Assembly: GCF_000376885.1 (NCBI RefSeq)
Contig: NZ_AQXR01000011.1
Coordinates: 186,001-250,000 of the forward strand
From: Alloscardovia criceti DSM 17774
GTDB taxonomy: Bacteria; Actinomycetota; Actinomycetes; Actinomycetales; Bifidobacteriaceae
Direction: 5' to 3'
DNA: 64,000 nt
The first letter of the stretch is position 1. The number at the start of each line of letters is the position of its first letter. The position numbers and the translations under genes were made by a program. The notes beneath the pieces were generated by a model, which was not told the origin of the DNA, ran no database searches, and saw only the letters and a program-made list of their open reading frames with translations. This document shows positions 32,030 through 41,978 of the stretch, piece by piece.

Positions 32030-33976
32030 CTAATCTTTTTCCTTCTCAATAGGTAACCACACGCCGCCCAACTTTTCAAGAGTTTTGTCGCAATTGGTAG
32101 AGAAAAGTTGCGCACAATGACAGGCGGAATCATAAATAATGACACGGTGAGGATGCGTTGTGGGGTAATCTGCGAGGATGTCCTGCACCTCAGGGCTAAG
32201 TGAGCGGCTGGGTATTATCGTATTTTTCGCTGCATTCGCTGATACGATAAGCACGGCGGATTCCCAGAGCAGGCGGTCTTCTGGCGGCACCTGGGTGAGG
32301 AATCTTGGCCACGAGTTTACCGCCAAAATCAGCGTTATCTCTGGATTTCTTAGCCATGCAGACAGCTGAGCATCAGGGGGTTCATATTTCGTCAGGACGA
32401 TGATGGCCCTGCCCGAGGGCTTGGCCTGTAAAAGGTCGGACTTGGAATTCTGCCACGGATACCACTGTGCTGAAGTCTGAAGCGAGTCTACGATGCTCGC
32501 GATGTTGAGACGCAGTGCATCCGCATCCATGGCGGTGCACACGATGGGTCGATTCTGAGAACTATCCAGCGCGTAGGGAAAACGGTGAATGCCATCGTCT
32601 TCTTCGCCAATGATGAGTGCAGTGGGAGAGGAAACGCTGTGTGGAGGCCAGGCTGCGGAAGTGCGGTGGAGCACCTGCCCGAAGGGCGGAGAAAAAAGTG
32701 ATGTAGCCGCGGGGAGTCCCATAAATGCGCGGGCTTTCGCGCAAGCAGTGGTAAAGTCCTCGTTGAGGTGCGGCTGATAGATTGCACAGGGCTGGAGTCC
32801 TGATCCATGGCTGATAAATGCTGCGCCTGCATATTGGGGACTGATTAGTGCGGCGGCCGGAGAGCCGAGCAGTTCCAATGATTGCAAGCTATCGGTGACG
32901 CGCAGACACAGGTGTACGGGCATATTTGCTTTCATATGCGCGTTGACCTGATTCATTGGGTTTTGTGTGCAAATCACAAAATGTATGCCCAAGGAGCGGC
33001 CTAAAGAAATCAGTGTAGAAAAATGCTGAGAGTATTGGGGAAGTGCAGACATGAGGACGAAGAATTCATCCGCAAAAATAAACACCTTAGCTGGCGGATG
33101 CTTCAGCTGCGTAATATCGGATACGCCCCAATCCGCGAGGAGTTTTTCTCTGTCGTGCATGAGCTTGACCAGTGCACGTATAGCGCGCGTGGCATGCGCT
33201 ATATCCAAGTTGGAGACGTTGCCCACGCAGTGGGGAAGATGCTGAGAGTGGAGGAAGGTTGCTCCTCCTTTGAAATCGAGAAACACAAAATTCACATGCT
33301 CGGGGCTATTGCGCAAAGCAAGCATATAGACCCATTGATTGAGGAGCACGGATTTTCCCGAACCCGTAGTGCCACCCACTAAAGCATGCGGACCTTCGTT
33401 ACACAAATCAAGGCTGAGATCGCAGAAATGCACAGACTCAGTGTGCGCAGAGGTAGAAGTAGTAGTAGAATCTACCCGGGTGTCGATGCTTACGCCGAGA
33501 GCCACGCGCGTAGAAGGTTGCAACCACGCATGGACGATGCTTTGCCACCGTGGTGCTGGAGAAGAGATGCGGTTCCTCGCATGTGCGCAGGCTTCCAGTT
33601 GAGACAGGAGCAAAGGCGTGGTAGTGCTGCGTGCCGCGGAAAACATACGCCCCGTTCCAGATGTGGCTAGGGCTTCCTCAGATTGAGTTTCTGAATCGGA
33701 GTGAGCAGACCATCGTGAGCTGATATGTGAGAAATACATCAGCACAGAGGGCAGAAGAAAAGCCACGTACATCCATTGCTGACGTACACACATCCACACG
33801 ATTAGGACGATGTAGCTGATTATAGGAATAATCTGAAGCATCAGCGTAAACCCGGGTGTGCGTGCGAGCTGAGCGAAGAAATGCTGCACACGGCCCGTTG
33901 CCTGTGATGTAACGCCTGAATGAGAGTTTTCTCGACAGTTCTCTCGACAGTTCTCTCGACTTGGAAAAATTGCCAT
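32030..33976 (-). CDS. Orphan EccC/FtsK-SpoIIIE family ATPase
   Basis: Membrane-anchored ATPase of 648 residues. Two hydrophobic helices (about 42-85) are followed by one intact FtsK-type ATPase domain: Walker A GGTTGSGKS (201-209) and the Walker B region VFLDFKGGATF, the EccC/EssC/YukB version rather than that of FtsK. The C-terminal third (about 450-640) looks like a second, degenerate ATPase domain without a P-loop. No WXG100, EccB, EccD or mycosin gene is nearby, so it is not part of a visible type VII locus. The ATG at 33976 (GGTGAG just upstream) is chosen over TTG 34006. The N-terminus holds a RENC triplication from a 12-bp repeat. Substrate unknown. Confidence 0.8.
   Translation of the reverse strand: MAIFPSRENCRENCRENSHSGVTSQATGRVQHFFAQLARTPGFTLMLQIIPIISYIVLIVWMCVRQQWMYVAFLLPSVLMYFSHISSRWSAHSDSETQSEEALATSGTGRMFSAARSTTTPLLLSQLEACAHARNRISSPAPRWQSIVHAWLQPSTRVALGVSIDTRVDSTTTSTSAHTESVHFCDLSLDLCNEGPHALVGGTTGSGKSVLLNQWVYMLALRNSPEHVNFVFLDFKGGATFLHSQHLPHCVGNVSNLDIAHATRAIRALVKLMHDREKLLADWGVSDITQLKHPPAKVFIFADEFFVLMSALPQYSQHFSTLISLGRSLGIHFVICTQNPMNQVNAHMKANMPVHLCLRVTDSLQSLELLGSPAAALISPQYAGAAFISHGSGLQPCAIYQPHLNEDFTTACAKARAFMGLPAATSLFSPPFGQVLHRTSAAWPPHSVSSPTALIIGEEDDGIHRFPYALDSSQNRPIVCTAMDADALRLNIASIVDSLQTSAQWYPWQNSKSDLLQAKPSGRAIIVLTKYEPPDAQLSAWLRNPEITLILAVNSWPRFLTQVPPEDRLLWESAVLIVSANAAKNTIIPSRSLSPEVQDILADYPTTHPHRVIIYDSACHCAQLFSTNCDKTLEKLGGVWLPIEKEKD
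33931..33960. repeat. 12-bp tandem repeat, 2.5 copies, in frame
   Basis: CTCGACAGTTCT occurs at 33931 and 33943, with a partial copy at 33955. It encodes the RENC repeats near the N-terminus of the EccC-like protein. A unit length divisible by three means copy-number change would keep the frame. Confidence 0.85.
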
Positions 33977-34098
33977 GTGCTCACCGTATATAGGAGCACA
34001 GGGCAATCAAAAATTTTCCCATCGATGTGAACGAATGTGCATAACACGCCAGTGAGGGAAAGGCAGGTACGCCACGGCAGGGGTAGGAAAGCGAAGAC

Positions 34099-35460
34099 TT
34101 AAGCGCCCGTGTATCCGCCCACCGTCGTGCCCGCAGAGATGGAACCATTGTTGAGTTGGTTAAACAAATCGGCATTTTGTTGAGCGTCCAAATGCACAGC
34201 AGAGCCAATACCACCCGGCTCATAGTCCAGATTGTCGTAGTACACGCTACCTGTAACGCCCTTCGAGCCTGTGGCATCTTTGAAGGCCAAGGCCATGGAA
34301 ATCATGCTTGCCGTATTGGCCTTCTTATCCACAGTCAGCGCCTTAAAGGTGGCAGAAGCTACGTTCATAGCCTTGGCAGGATTGGATAATGTGCTGAAAC
34401 TTCCCGCCTTTTTCATAACCGCAGAAATGACCTGACGTTGACGCTTTGCGCGACCGATGTCGCCTTCTGGATCCGAATAACGCATGCGGGAGAAGGCGAG
34501 GGCCGTCGTTCCATCTACAGTGTGGCAACCCGCTGTCCAAGTCAGTGACGAGTACACGTCATCCACATCGTAGTCATAGCACAATTCCACGCCGCCTAGA
34601 GAGTCGACGATGCTGGCAATGCCATCGAAACCGATTTGGGCGATGTGATCAATCTTCGTGCCTGTAATGCCTTCTACAGCTGAGATGAGAGCATCGTAGC
34701 CGGCGTATTGAGCGACAGCATTAATTTTCATGCCCTCACCATCCACCTCCACATAGGAATCACGCGGAATGGAAATTAAGGATGATGGGCCACTACGCGG
34801 CTTGGTGAGCACCAGAATCGTATCCGTTCTAAAACCGGTGACGCTATCCGCATCCGAGCTGGCAATTTCACCATCTCGTGCATCCGAGCCGAGAATCAGC
34901 CAGGAATTCGAGGAGGAATTATCACTGGTAGAGGTCAAATCGATAGAACGGTTGAGCTGTCCATCTACCCAGAACCAGAGCCATCCGCCAAAAAGCAGAG
35001 CAAAGAGCAGGATAAAAATTAAGATGCGGCGGATAATGCTACCTCCGCGCGCTCTTCTGCGCACGCGTGCGGGGGAAGGATTATGCGCTGAAGGATAACC
35101 CGCAGCCGCACCCACAGCTGGAAAACGAGAAGTGTGCGCAGGCGAGCCGTATCCCGTACCTGATTGAGCACGGTTGCGGGTACGTTGAGGAGGAAAACTG
35201 GCCGCAGGCTGAGACGAGCTATGGGTAGAACCGTTGTGCGCGCTGCGCCTTTGACTGCGTGGCGAGAAACTAGGAGGCACGGATGAATTTCCGGTACCCG
35301 ATTCGCGACTGCTGGAGTTGCCCGAGCGATGGTGCGCAGAGCCTTGAGAATCCTGTGACCTGCGCGAGCGAGAATGCGTAGGCTCAAAGCTCGGCGGAGT
35401 TGCACCATCGGATGATGCGCTACCGTGCTCATTGTTGGTATCAAAGGAGTTGCGATCCAT
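34099..35460 (-). CDS. LCP (LytR-CpsA-Psr) family glycopolymer transferase 1
   Basis: Attaches wall glycopolymers from lipid carriers to peptidoglycan. It has 453 residues. A disordered Ser/Arg/Pro-rich cytoplasmic N-terminus (1-140) is followed by one membrane helix (about 144-164) and an extracytoplasmic LCP domain with LILGSDARDG, RTDTILVL, SLISIPRDSYV and SRMRYSDPEGDIGRAKRQR, the Arg/Asp residues that bind the pyrophosphate. AAGAGG precedes the ATG. A second LCP gene lies just upstream on the same strand, 111 bp apart. Confidence 0.92.
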   Translation of the reverse strand: MDRNSFDTNNEHGSASSDGATPPSFEPTHSRSRRSQDSQGSAHHRSGNSSSRESGTGNSSVPPSFSPRSQRRSAHNGSTHSSSQPAASFPPQRTRNRAQSGTGYGSPAHTSRFPAVGAAAGYPSAHNPSPARVRRRARGGSIIRRILIFILLFALLFGGWLWFWVDGQLNRSIDLTSTSDNSSSNSWLILGSDARDGEIASSDADSVTGFRTDTILVLTKPRSGPSSLISIPRDSYVEVDGEGMKINAVAQYAGYDALISAVEGITGTKIDHIAQIGFDGIASIVDSLGGVELCYDYDVDDVYSSLTWTAGCHTVDGTTALAFSRMRYSDPEGDIGRAKRQRQVISAVMKKAGSFSTLSNPAKAMNVASATFKALTVDKKANTASMISMALAFKDATGSKGVTGSVYYDNLDYEPGGIGSAVHLDAQQNADLFNQLNNGSISAGTTVGGYTGA

Positions 35461-35571
35461 AGCCTCTTCTTCTTGTTCTTTTAGGTTCGTCTCATCAATA
35501 CGTGTTTCAGACCTGGAATGTGTGCGGTGCTATGCGGCGTTCATGCACACCTACCTCACCTATCATGCCTA

Positions 35572-36999
35572 TCAGCTGGTAATGCCGCAGACGGTGTAAT
35601 TGAGATACTCATCCGCCAAGCCGATGGACCAGTCTGTGGTAGCGGAGTGAATGACGCCTGTTTCTGGATCCACATAGCCGCCCGTAGCAGGGTCGATCAG
35701 TGTGCCATCTGCACGTGTAATCAGACCCGTATTCGGATCTGGTGTTTCACTAGAATCCGTGGTGCCCTCAGACGTTGCATCGGAAGTTGTAGAATCCGTA
35801 GAATTCGACTCAGCCGAGTTGGAATCGGAGCTTTCCGTGTTTTCAGAACTATCGGTGCTTGTCGATGCATCAGCCGAAGTATCCGTCGACACGTCACTTA
35901 ATGGTTGATCATTCTTAATGCGCTCCCACAGCTGCTCAGCATCGGAGGTCCACACTACGCGGTTCGTGTCATAGGTCCAGTTCGTCACCGGCACCGTTTG
36001 AGAATAAATACCTGACGTCTTAAAATCTTTCAAACTTGCAGCCAAGCCAATCAACGTACCAGAATCTGCCAGTCCTTCAGAAATATTCAAAGATTGCAAA
36101 GCCGTAGTAGCCAGCTGGTACAACTTATCAAAATTCGTCAGCAAATTCTGCTGAAGAGCCTCACGAATCAGCATTTTAATGAGATACTGCTGGCGTACCG
36201 TACGCATTACATCCGTGCCGTCGCCCAAGCTATAACGGGTACGCGCATACTGGGTAGCGTCTGTGCCATTGAGATGATGAAGTCCGCGCGTTAAGGACAG
36301 GTTGGAATTGACATCGCTAAAGTCCTGGCTAATGCAGACATCCACGCCGCCCAACGCATCAATCATGTTTTTCAGGCCCGAAAAGTCCACGGTGACGAAC
36401 TGAGAAATGCTTAATCCCGTCAATTCGTTGACTGCGCTTAAGGTGCAGCTTGCGGCGGAGGCTAAATCGCCACCTTGGTCGTATGCGGTAGCAAAAATCG
36501 AATTAAACATGACATTGTACTGCGCAGGAATAGTACCCTTAGACGTGGTGCAACTGGACACGGAGACGATAGAATCGCGCGGAATAGACACGATGTCGAT
36601 AAAGGAACGATCCGCGGAAATATGCACAATCATTGTAGTATCCGCCTGATGGACGCCCACGTCTTCAGACCCGCCGATAGCTTGATTTTCTGCGCCATCG
36701 CGGCTATCTGTACCCAGAACCAAGATATTCAACGCCTTACCGGAATTCGGATCGACGATTTCTTCCTTGACATTCTCCTGCTTAATCACAGAAACTTTTG
36801 CCTGACTGACAGTATTGGCAAACTGCACATACGTACTTGCAAAAACGGTTCCGGAAAAGACTAAGACTGCAATCAAGACAACCGCTATGGCTTTGAGCCA
36901 ATTAAAAGGCGAACGATATCCATGTGCGTGCGAAGGTGCGGCAGTAAGCTTTGCGGATTGCACATTCATGTTTGAATGCCTGGATTTGCGTCGAGTCAA
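35572..36999 (-). CDS. LCP family glycopolymer transferase 2 with acidic Ser-rich tail
   Basis: Second LytR-CpsA-Psr protein, 475 residues from TTG 36999, chosen because AGAGGAAAGG stands 7 nt upstream; ATG 36969 is the alternative. An N-terminal helix (KAIAVVLIAVLVFSGTVFAS) anchors it, and the LCP domain shows LVLGTDSRDG, ADTTMIVHI, IVSIPRDS and RTRYSLGDGTDVMRTVRQQ. Beyond the domain is a Ser/Thr/Asp/Glu tail of about 65 residues and then three DPxTG units (DPNTGLI, DPATGGYV, DPETGVI). The tail is outside the membrane and its role is unknown. Confidence 0.9.
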   Translation of the reverse strand: MTRRKSRHSNMNVQSAKLTAAPSHAHGYRSPFNWLKAIAVVLIAVLVFSGTVFASTYVQFANTVSQAKVSVIKQENVKEEIVDPNSGKALNILVLGTDSRDGAENQAIGGSEDVGVHQADTTMIVHISADRSFIDIVSIPRDSIVSVSSCTTSKGTIPAQYNVMFNSIFATAYDQGGDLASAASCTLSAVNELTGLSISQFVTVDFSGLKNMIDALGGVDVCISQDFSDVNSNLSLTRGLHHLNGTDATQYARTRYSLGDGTDVMRTVRQQYLIKMLIREALQQNLLTNFDKLYQLATTALQSLNISEGLADSGTLIGLAASLKDFKTSGIYSQTVPVTNWTYDTNRVVWTSDAEQLWERIKNDQPLSDVSTDTSADASTSTDSSENTESSDSNSAESNSTDSTTSDATSEGTTDSSETPDPNTGLITRADGTLIDPATGGYVDPETGVIHSATTDWSIGLADEYLNYTVCGITS

Positions 37000-37236
37000 T
37001 CTAGAACCTTTCCTCTGCGTACTGCATAAGTTTATAAAATCACACACGCAAATGTGTCGTATATACAATATATCTACACAGTTTCGCGACTCTGCCACCA
37101 TGTGGACCTTCATGCTGAGCTCCGAATTTTATGACACGTCGGTACAAAAAGGGCACAACCACCATTTTTTGAGTGTAAAGACCATGTTTGAAAACTCCCT
37201 AAAAATAGCCAAAAGGGAGGGTTGTGAACTATTCTT

Positions 37237-40200
37237 GTGCACGTGAATAGATTGCATCATAGTACCGAAATGATTAAAACGGCTGACGCACAAGAAGAGA
37301 TGAGTTTGGTTCAGGCTCTTTCGCAAGTAAGTCACACTTTTGAGGCTCCCGAAGGTCAGCGTATCGATTCCAGTATTGCAGCAGTTATTACCGTCGAGAA
37401 TGACACGCGCTACTTTGCGGATACCCTTCGCGCTGTGATGCACCAAACGGTGTTGCCTGGGCGTATTCTCATCGTAGACTGCTCAGACGATGCAGAAAAA
37501 AATAAGAATTCTCACCAAATCGAAATTCGCGCAGCACTCGATAAGCTGCCGAGCATGGGATTCGTGGTTACTGCTTCCGGTCGTTCCTTTGGAGAGGTGG
37601 TAACTCACGCAGTTAACCAGGCGCTGGACTCGGGTATGATTGCTAGCTCGGTAGAATACATGTGGCTGCTGCATGACGATTCACGCCCGCTGGATAATAC
37701 GTATGTGGATATGCTCAATGAAGTGCGTCACAACAATGCCTCTGCCACGATTATTGGCGCAAAACAATTGAGTTGGGATGGGGAAGTCCTATCCAACGTC
37801 GGCTATTTTGCCCAGTCCGGGCACCGCGTTACTTCGCTGGTAGTCACCGGGGAAATCGATCAGGACCAATACGATTTCCGTCAAGACGTGTACGCCGTGT
37901 CGTTAACGGGCGCATTCATCCGCATCTCTGATTGGATGCGTTTGGGCGGTTTCTCCGCGGCTATGGGCACTTTTGGACAATCGCGTGATTTCTGCAGACG
38001 CGTTGCACGCTCGGGCGGCCGTGTCATTGTAGAGCCTCGCGCGCGCATCGCCCACCGAGCTGCGCGTTTTGAAGGTGTGCGCACTCATCATGGTTCTGTA
38101 CATGAGTGCGATCCCGAAGATTTGCGCACCTTTAAAAACAACGCCTTTTCGGTTATGACTGCTCGGGATGCCTACTACTACTCAGATGTGCATCCTCTGC
38201 GATGGATTTATTTATGGCCTTTAAGTCTTATTGTGGCTATTGTGCGCGCAGCTTCTGGTTTTATCCACAAGCAACCCTATGAGGCCTTGTGCGAATTAGT
38301 CATGCCGTGGTACAACCTCAGCCATTTTGGCTCGATTGCCTCTGTGCGTTCGGCTCTGAGTGGGGTGCAAAAACTGGCACCTTCTAAGCTGGGCACTGTG
38401 ACCGCGACTTCTGATCAGTTGCGTACATACAAGGATCGCACGAACGATTTATTTGCTCAGCAGAACCGCAAGGTCGTCAGTCCGCTCATTGCCCAGCATC
38501 TGCGCACGCTGTTTAGGGAACGCTATACATGGCTACTCGTTACTGCTTTTCTCGTATTTTTAACCAATATCGTGGTCAATATTGAGGCGGTACGTGGATT
38601 ATTCAATGGAGAGCATCTCGTGTCCTCCACCTTAGTGTCCACGGCTTCTACAACGCAGCAGCTCTTTGAAACGGCGACGACGCCGTACACTTTTGGCAAT
38701 ATCAGTGGTGTAGATGTGCCGCCTTCGCCGTTCTTGCTGGTATATGCGATTATTTCTTTGCTGACCTTCGGCCACGCTTGGGTGACGAGCGCAATTATTG
38801 TGCTGCTCGCACCTCCAGCTGCAGCCATGAGTATGTGGGCCTTGTCAGGTATTTTCACGCGTTCAAATATTGCACGCGTTTCACTGGCCGTGGCATGGGT
38901 GGCATCCGGTTTCGTTACCGGCATATTCGTCACCGGACACCTATCCATGATGCTCGTTTACGTATTTTTGCCGGCGGGCGTGGCCTTCGCAGCCAAGGCG
39001 TTAGGCGTCTACCAGTCTGAGGAGCCTATAGAATCCGAACCATCCATTCAGGCGAGTGCCTGTGCAGCCCTGTGCTTCGCCATAGTTTCCGCAAGCGAAC
39101 CACAATTATTCCTCGCCATGCTCATCATCGGCGTGGTGATGGCTGTGATTTATCGCCGTCATGTCATCATGCTCTTGTCCATGTGCATTCCGTCGCTCAT
39201 GGTATTAGCGCCTACCATCTGGGCGGTTATCCAAAAACCGGCTACTTTCACCCAGCTTTTTGCTAGTGGTGTGTGGGCACATAATGCACCATCGAGCGTG
39301 GTGGACACCTTCATGCCATCGACCCAGACACGTTTCGGGATGACTATGGCTGTGCTGTGCACGGTTGCTTTGGTTGTACTGGTCGCTATGGCTGTAATCT
39401 CTCTTGCTGTGCCAAGTTTGGTCAAAACCTCACGCAGCATGTGGATTGGCATTGTCAGCGGTTTTGTTTTGGCCGTGGTCGCTCCGCACATCGCCATTGG
39501 CGTGAATGCCACAGGTGTACAGTTCGCATCCGTACTTCCAGCAGCTGCAGTGGTTATGATGTGCCTGCTGACCGGTCTGGCCATGATGAGTGGTCCTGCA
39601 AAAACTCAATTTATCCCTGTTTTAACGAAGGATAAGAACGCCGTATTGCGCACTTCTGAAACGGCAAAGACTGGAGAAAATGCAGATCCTGCTGTGGTCG
39701 GGCAGACACATCCGGCATCACGTACAGCTTTTGCGGTGAGCCGGGCCTTCGTAGTGGCTGTGTGCGCGCTGCTGACCGTCACATGGGCGGTGGGAACGAC
39801 CGAATACTTCACGCAAACGCATGACAATGTCACATCCAGCGCGAGTGCATTACCTATCGTGGCTCAAGAGTATCTCAAAACCAGCGAGGCTCATCGAGTG
39901 CTGGTTGTGCAGCTGAACAAGAATCAATCGATGGATTATGCCGTGCTCCCAAGCGCACATGGAGATATTATTTTGTCCTCCGCAGCCTTGGATAGCCAAC
40001 GCGCACTGTCAAACTCCGATTTAGATACAGAATCACACGTTGAGCACGCTATCGCGCAATTAGCAGAAAACAACAATGATGATGCCATCGAAGCTTTGAG
40101 CGATGCGGGATTTGGCGGCATCTATGTGGTGTACTCGGATGCAGAAACGGAGTACAGTTCCTTCGTATCCCACGCTTCGGCGTCGAATAATACCGAATTA

Positions 40201-40395
40201 GTAGCAAATACTGATCAGGGTGTTTATATTCGTATTTCCATTAAGGCATCCGCCGATCAGGGTGTGAATATGGAGGGCTTTAATGCCGCGCATACGAGCC
40301 CACTGCGATACGTGTGGCTTGCGTTGCTTATCATTGTTGGTTTAATGTATGTGACCTTAGGACTGCCACGATTCTTTGCACGAGGAGAGAAATAA
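37237..40395 (+). CDS. GT2 glycosyltransferase fused to a large polytopic membrane region
   Basis: Probable envelope glycosyltransferase of 1052 residues. An N-terminal GT-A domain (about 45-300) with VITVENDTRYFADTL, a DDS acidic motif in LLHDDSRPLDN and HRAARFEG is followed by about 12-14 membrane helices (about 325-840) and an extracytoplasmic C-terminal domain with a last helix at about 1025-1045. The architecture matches actinobacterial proteins encoded near WhiB2 and LCP genes, suspected to act in rhamnan/galactan-type polymer assembly. The start is uncertain: GTG 37237 has GGGAGG 16 nt upstream. It overlaps or abuts the next gene. Confidence 0.88.
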   Translation: MHVNRLHHSTEMIKTADAQEEMSLVQALSQVSHTFEAPEGQRIDSSIAAVITVENDTRYFADTLRAVMHQTVLPGRILIVDCSDDAEKNKNSHQIEIRAALDKLPSMGFVVTASGRSFGEVVTHAVNQALDSGMIASSVEYMWLLHDDSRPLDNTYVDMLNEVRHNNASATIIGAKQLSWDGEVLSNVGYFAQSGHRVTSLVVTGEIDQDQYDFRQDVYAVSLTGAFIRISDWMRLGGFSAAMGTFGQSRDFCRRVARSGGRVIVEPRARIAHRAARFEGVRTHHGSVHECDPEDLRTFKNNAFSVMTARDAYYYSDVHPLRWIYLWPLSLIVAIVRAASGFIHKQPYEALCELVMPWYNLSHFGSIASVRSALSGVQKLAPSKLGTVTATSDQLRTYKDRTNDLFAQQNRKVVSPLIAQHLRTLFRERYTWLLVTAFLVFLTNIVVNIEAVRGLFNGEHLVSSTLVSTASTTQQLFETATTPYTFGNISGVDVPPSPFLLVYAIISLLTFGHAWVTSAIIVLLAPPAAAMSMWALSGIFTRSNIARVSLAVAWVASGFVTGIFVTGHLSMMLVYVFLPAGVAFAAKALGVYQSEEPIESEPSIQASACAALCFAIVSASEPQLFLAMLIIGVVMAVIYRRHVIMLLSMCIPSLMVLAPTIWAVIQKPATFTQLFASGVWAHNAPSSVVDTFMPSTQTRFGMTMAVLCTVALVVLVAMAVISLAVPSLVKTSRSMWIGIVSGFVLAVVAPHIAIGVNATGVQFASVLPAAAVVMMCLLTGLAMMSGPAKTQFIPVLTKDKNAVLRTSETAKTGENADPAVVGQTHPASRTAFAVSRAFVVAVCALLTVTWAVGTTEYFTQTHDNVTSSASALPIVAQEYLKTSEAHRVLVVQLNKNQSMDYAVLPSAHGDIILSSAALDSQRALSNSDLDTESHVEHAIAQLAENNNDDAIEALSDAGFGGIYVVYSDAETEYSSFVSHASASNNTELVANTDQGVYIRISIKASADQGVNMEGFNAAHTSPLRYVWLALLIIVGLMYVTLGLPRFFARGEK

Positions 40396-40396
40396 T

Positions 40397-41914
40397 ATGT
40401 CAGTAACACGTAAAATCCTTGCGATTCTTGGTGCTGTGCTGAGCGCAATCCTTCTCGTCGGTGCAGCCGTGGGGCTGGCTTTAGGGTGGCTCAATCCGAT
40501 TATTCCGCGTTTTTCTTCGCAGCAGTCTGCGAGCTCCGTGCAAGAGGTGGCACAGCTCAATTCCTCGCTGTACTGCCCAACGCGTATGAAGCTCGCGGAT
40601 ACGGAAAACTACGGCGATGCTGATTTTCAGGCGAGTGAGGGCAATCTGTCCTCCACCTCTCGCATTTCCGCTATGGGAGCCGTGTATCAAGCTGATGTTG
40701 CCGATGTAGCACAGACGACAACCACTTCGATTATTGGTGATGCGCATATGGCGAATGACTCTGTGCGCACCAGCACGGATGATGCGGGTCAATCCTTGGT
40801 TGTCCAAACGCGTACATTAAATGCTCAGAAATTTACCGGTGCTCAAGGCACGGTGGTTTCGTGGGCATCCGAAGCAGATTTACGCGGTATCTCAGCTTCT
40901 TCCTGTGTGCCTTTTGCTACAACGCAATCGTTCATCGTGCCTGCTACCAGCACGGGATGGTCACAGCAGATGGTTGTGGCCAATTCTTCGGAAAAGTCTG
41001 CCTCGATTTCTTTGACGGCTCATGGCACGCAATCGTCCGACCCACTGACTTTTGAAACGCACGCCACGGCAACGGTGGCCGCACATGCGGAAGTCACCAT
41101 CGATTTATCGGCTGCATTTAATGTCAACGATGCCGCCTATGTCACGGTAGAAAGTGACTCTGCTCCGGTTGCTGCCATCGTCCAGGTAGTGCATATGGAT
41201 GGGCTTACTCCACAAGGATCTGATTACAGCAATCCTTTAGATTCTGCGGATACCACGCAGGTCATTCCTGCTCTGAGCGACGCCTCATCTATGGATATTG
41301 CCGTCTACGGTACAGAGGATGGTTCTGCTCAATTCGTCTTCCTAGGAGACAATGGGGAAATTACCACGCAGAAAGTGTCATATACGGCGGAAAAATTGAG
41401 CTTTACGCATGTGGATAATATTCCGCAAGGTACACAATCCGTTCTGGTGACCTCCTCATCGCCGGTGTCCGCATCCGCCATCAGCAGTGTTTCTGCATCG
41501 GATGGGCAAAGCGATTTTGCTGTGACACAGGCACGTTCAGCAGGACAATCTTTTGCAGTTAATGTGCCGGAAAACGTAAACAACCGCGTCGATATTTCTA
41601 ATATGTCTTCTGACACGCAAAAGGTGCATATTGCAGCCTTTAGTGCGGATGGTTCAGTTTCGGGCGAGCGCGATGTGGAGATTAACGCGCATAGTGTGTA
41701 TACCTTTGCGGCTACGGATATTAGCTCAAATGCGACTGTTGTCCAGATTTCTCAGACGGATTCATCGCGCGCATCCCTCGTTGTGGGTGAGTCTTTCACT
41801 GTGAACTCTGTATCGGATGCGCAGGTCGCCCAGCGTGCAAGCTTGGCAACGCCTGCTATGGATTTGACGACGACGAAGTACACCGTGACGAGAGAAAAAA
41901 CAATTCTCAACTAG
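40397..41914 (+). CDS. DUF5719 family secreted/membrane-anchored protein
   Basis: Protein of 505 residues. An N-terminal hydrophobic helix (about 8-32, KILAILGAVLSAILLVGAAVG) anchors or exports it; the rest is a beta-rich Ser/Thr-rich extracytoplasmic domain. The family is known only from actinobacteria and is nearly always encoded after the large GT2 membrane protein, as here (1 bp after its stop, with AGGAG inside that gene). The start at 40397 is supported by this SD. It probably assists the glycosyltransferase, but no activity is established. Confidence 0.82.
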   Translation: MSVTRKILAILGAVLSAILLVGAAVGLALGWLNPIIPRFSSQQSASSVQEVAQLNSSLYCPTRMKLADTENYGDADFQASEGNLSSTSRISAMGAVYQADVADVAQTTTTSIIGDAHMANDSVRTSTDDAGQSLVVQTRTLNAQKFTGAQGTVVSWASEADLRGISASSCVPFATTQSFIVPATSTGWSQQMVVANSSEKSASISLTAHGTQSSDPLTFETHATATVAAHAEVTIDLSAAFNVNDAAYVTVESDSAPVAAIVQVVHMDGLTPQGSDYSNPLDSADTTQVIPALSDASSMDIAVYGTEDGSAQFVFLGDNGEITTQKVSYTAEKLSFTHVDNIPQGTQSVLVTSSSPVSASAISSVSASDGQSDFAVTQARSAGQSFAVNVPENVNNRVDISNMSSDTQKVHIAAFSADGSVSGERDVEINAHSVYTFAATDISSNATVVQISQTDSSRASLVVGESFTVNSVSDAQVAQRASLATPAMDLTTTKYTVTREKTILN

Positions 41915-41978
41915 CGCGAGATGAGGCGCAGATCAGCGGGAGTACCCAAGTGCCTCACAGGTGTTGCAGCGGAACGCG

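Noticed and set aside
34099-35460. Ser/Arg-rich N-terminus of LCP protein 1 as a possible repeat or secretion signal
   Set aside because: Only low-complexity disorder; no regular repeat unit, and it lies on the cytoplasmic side of the membrane helix.
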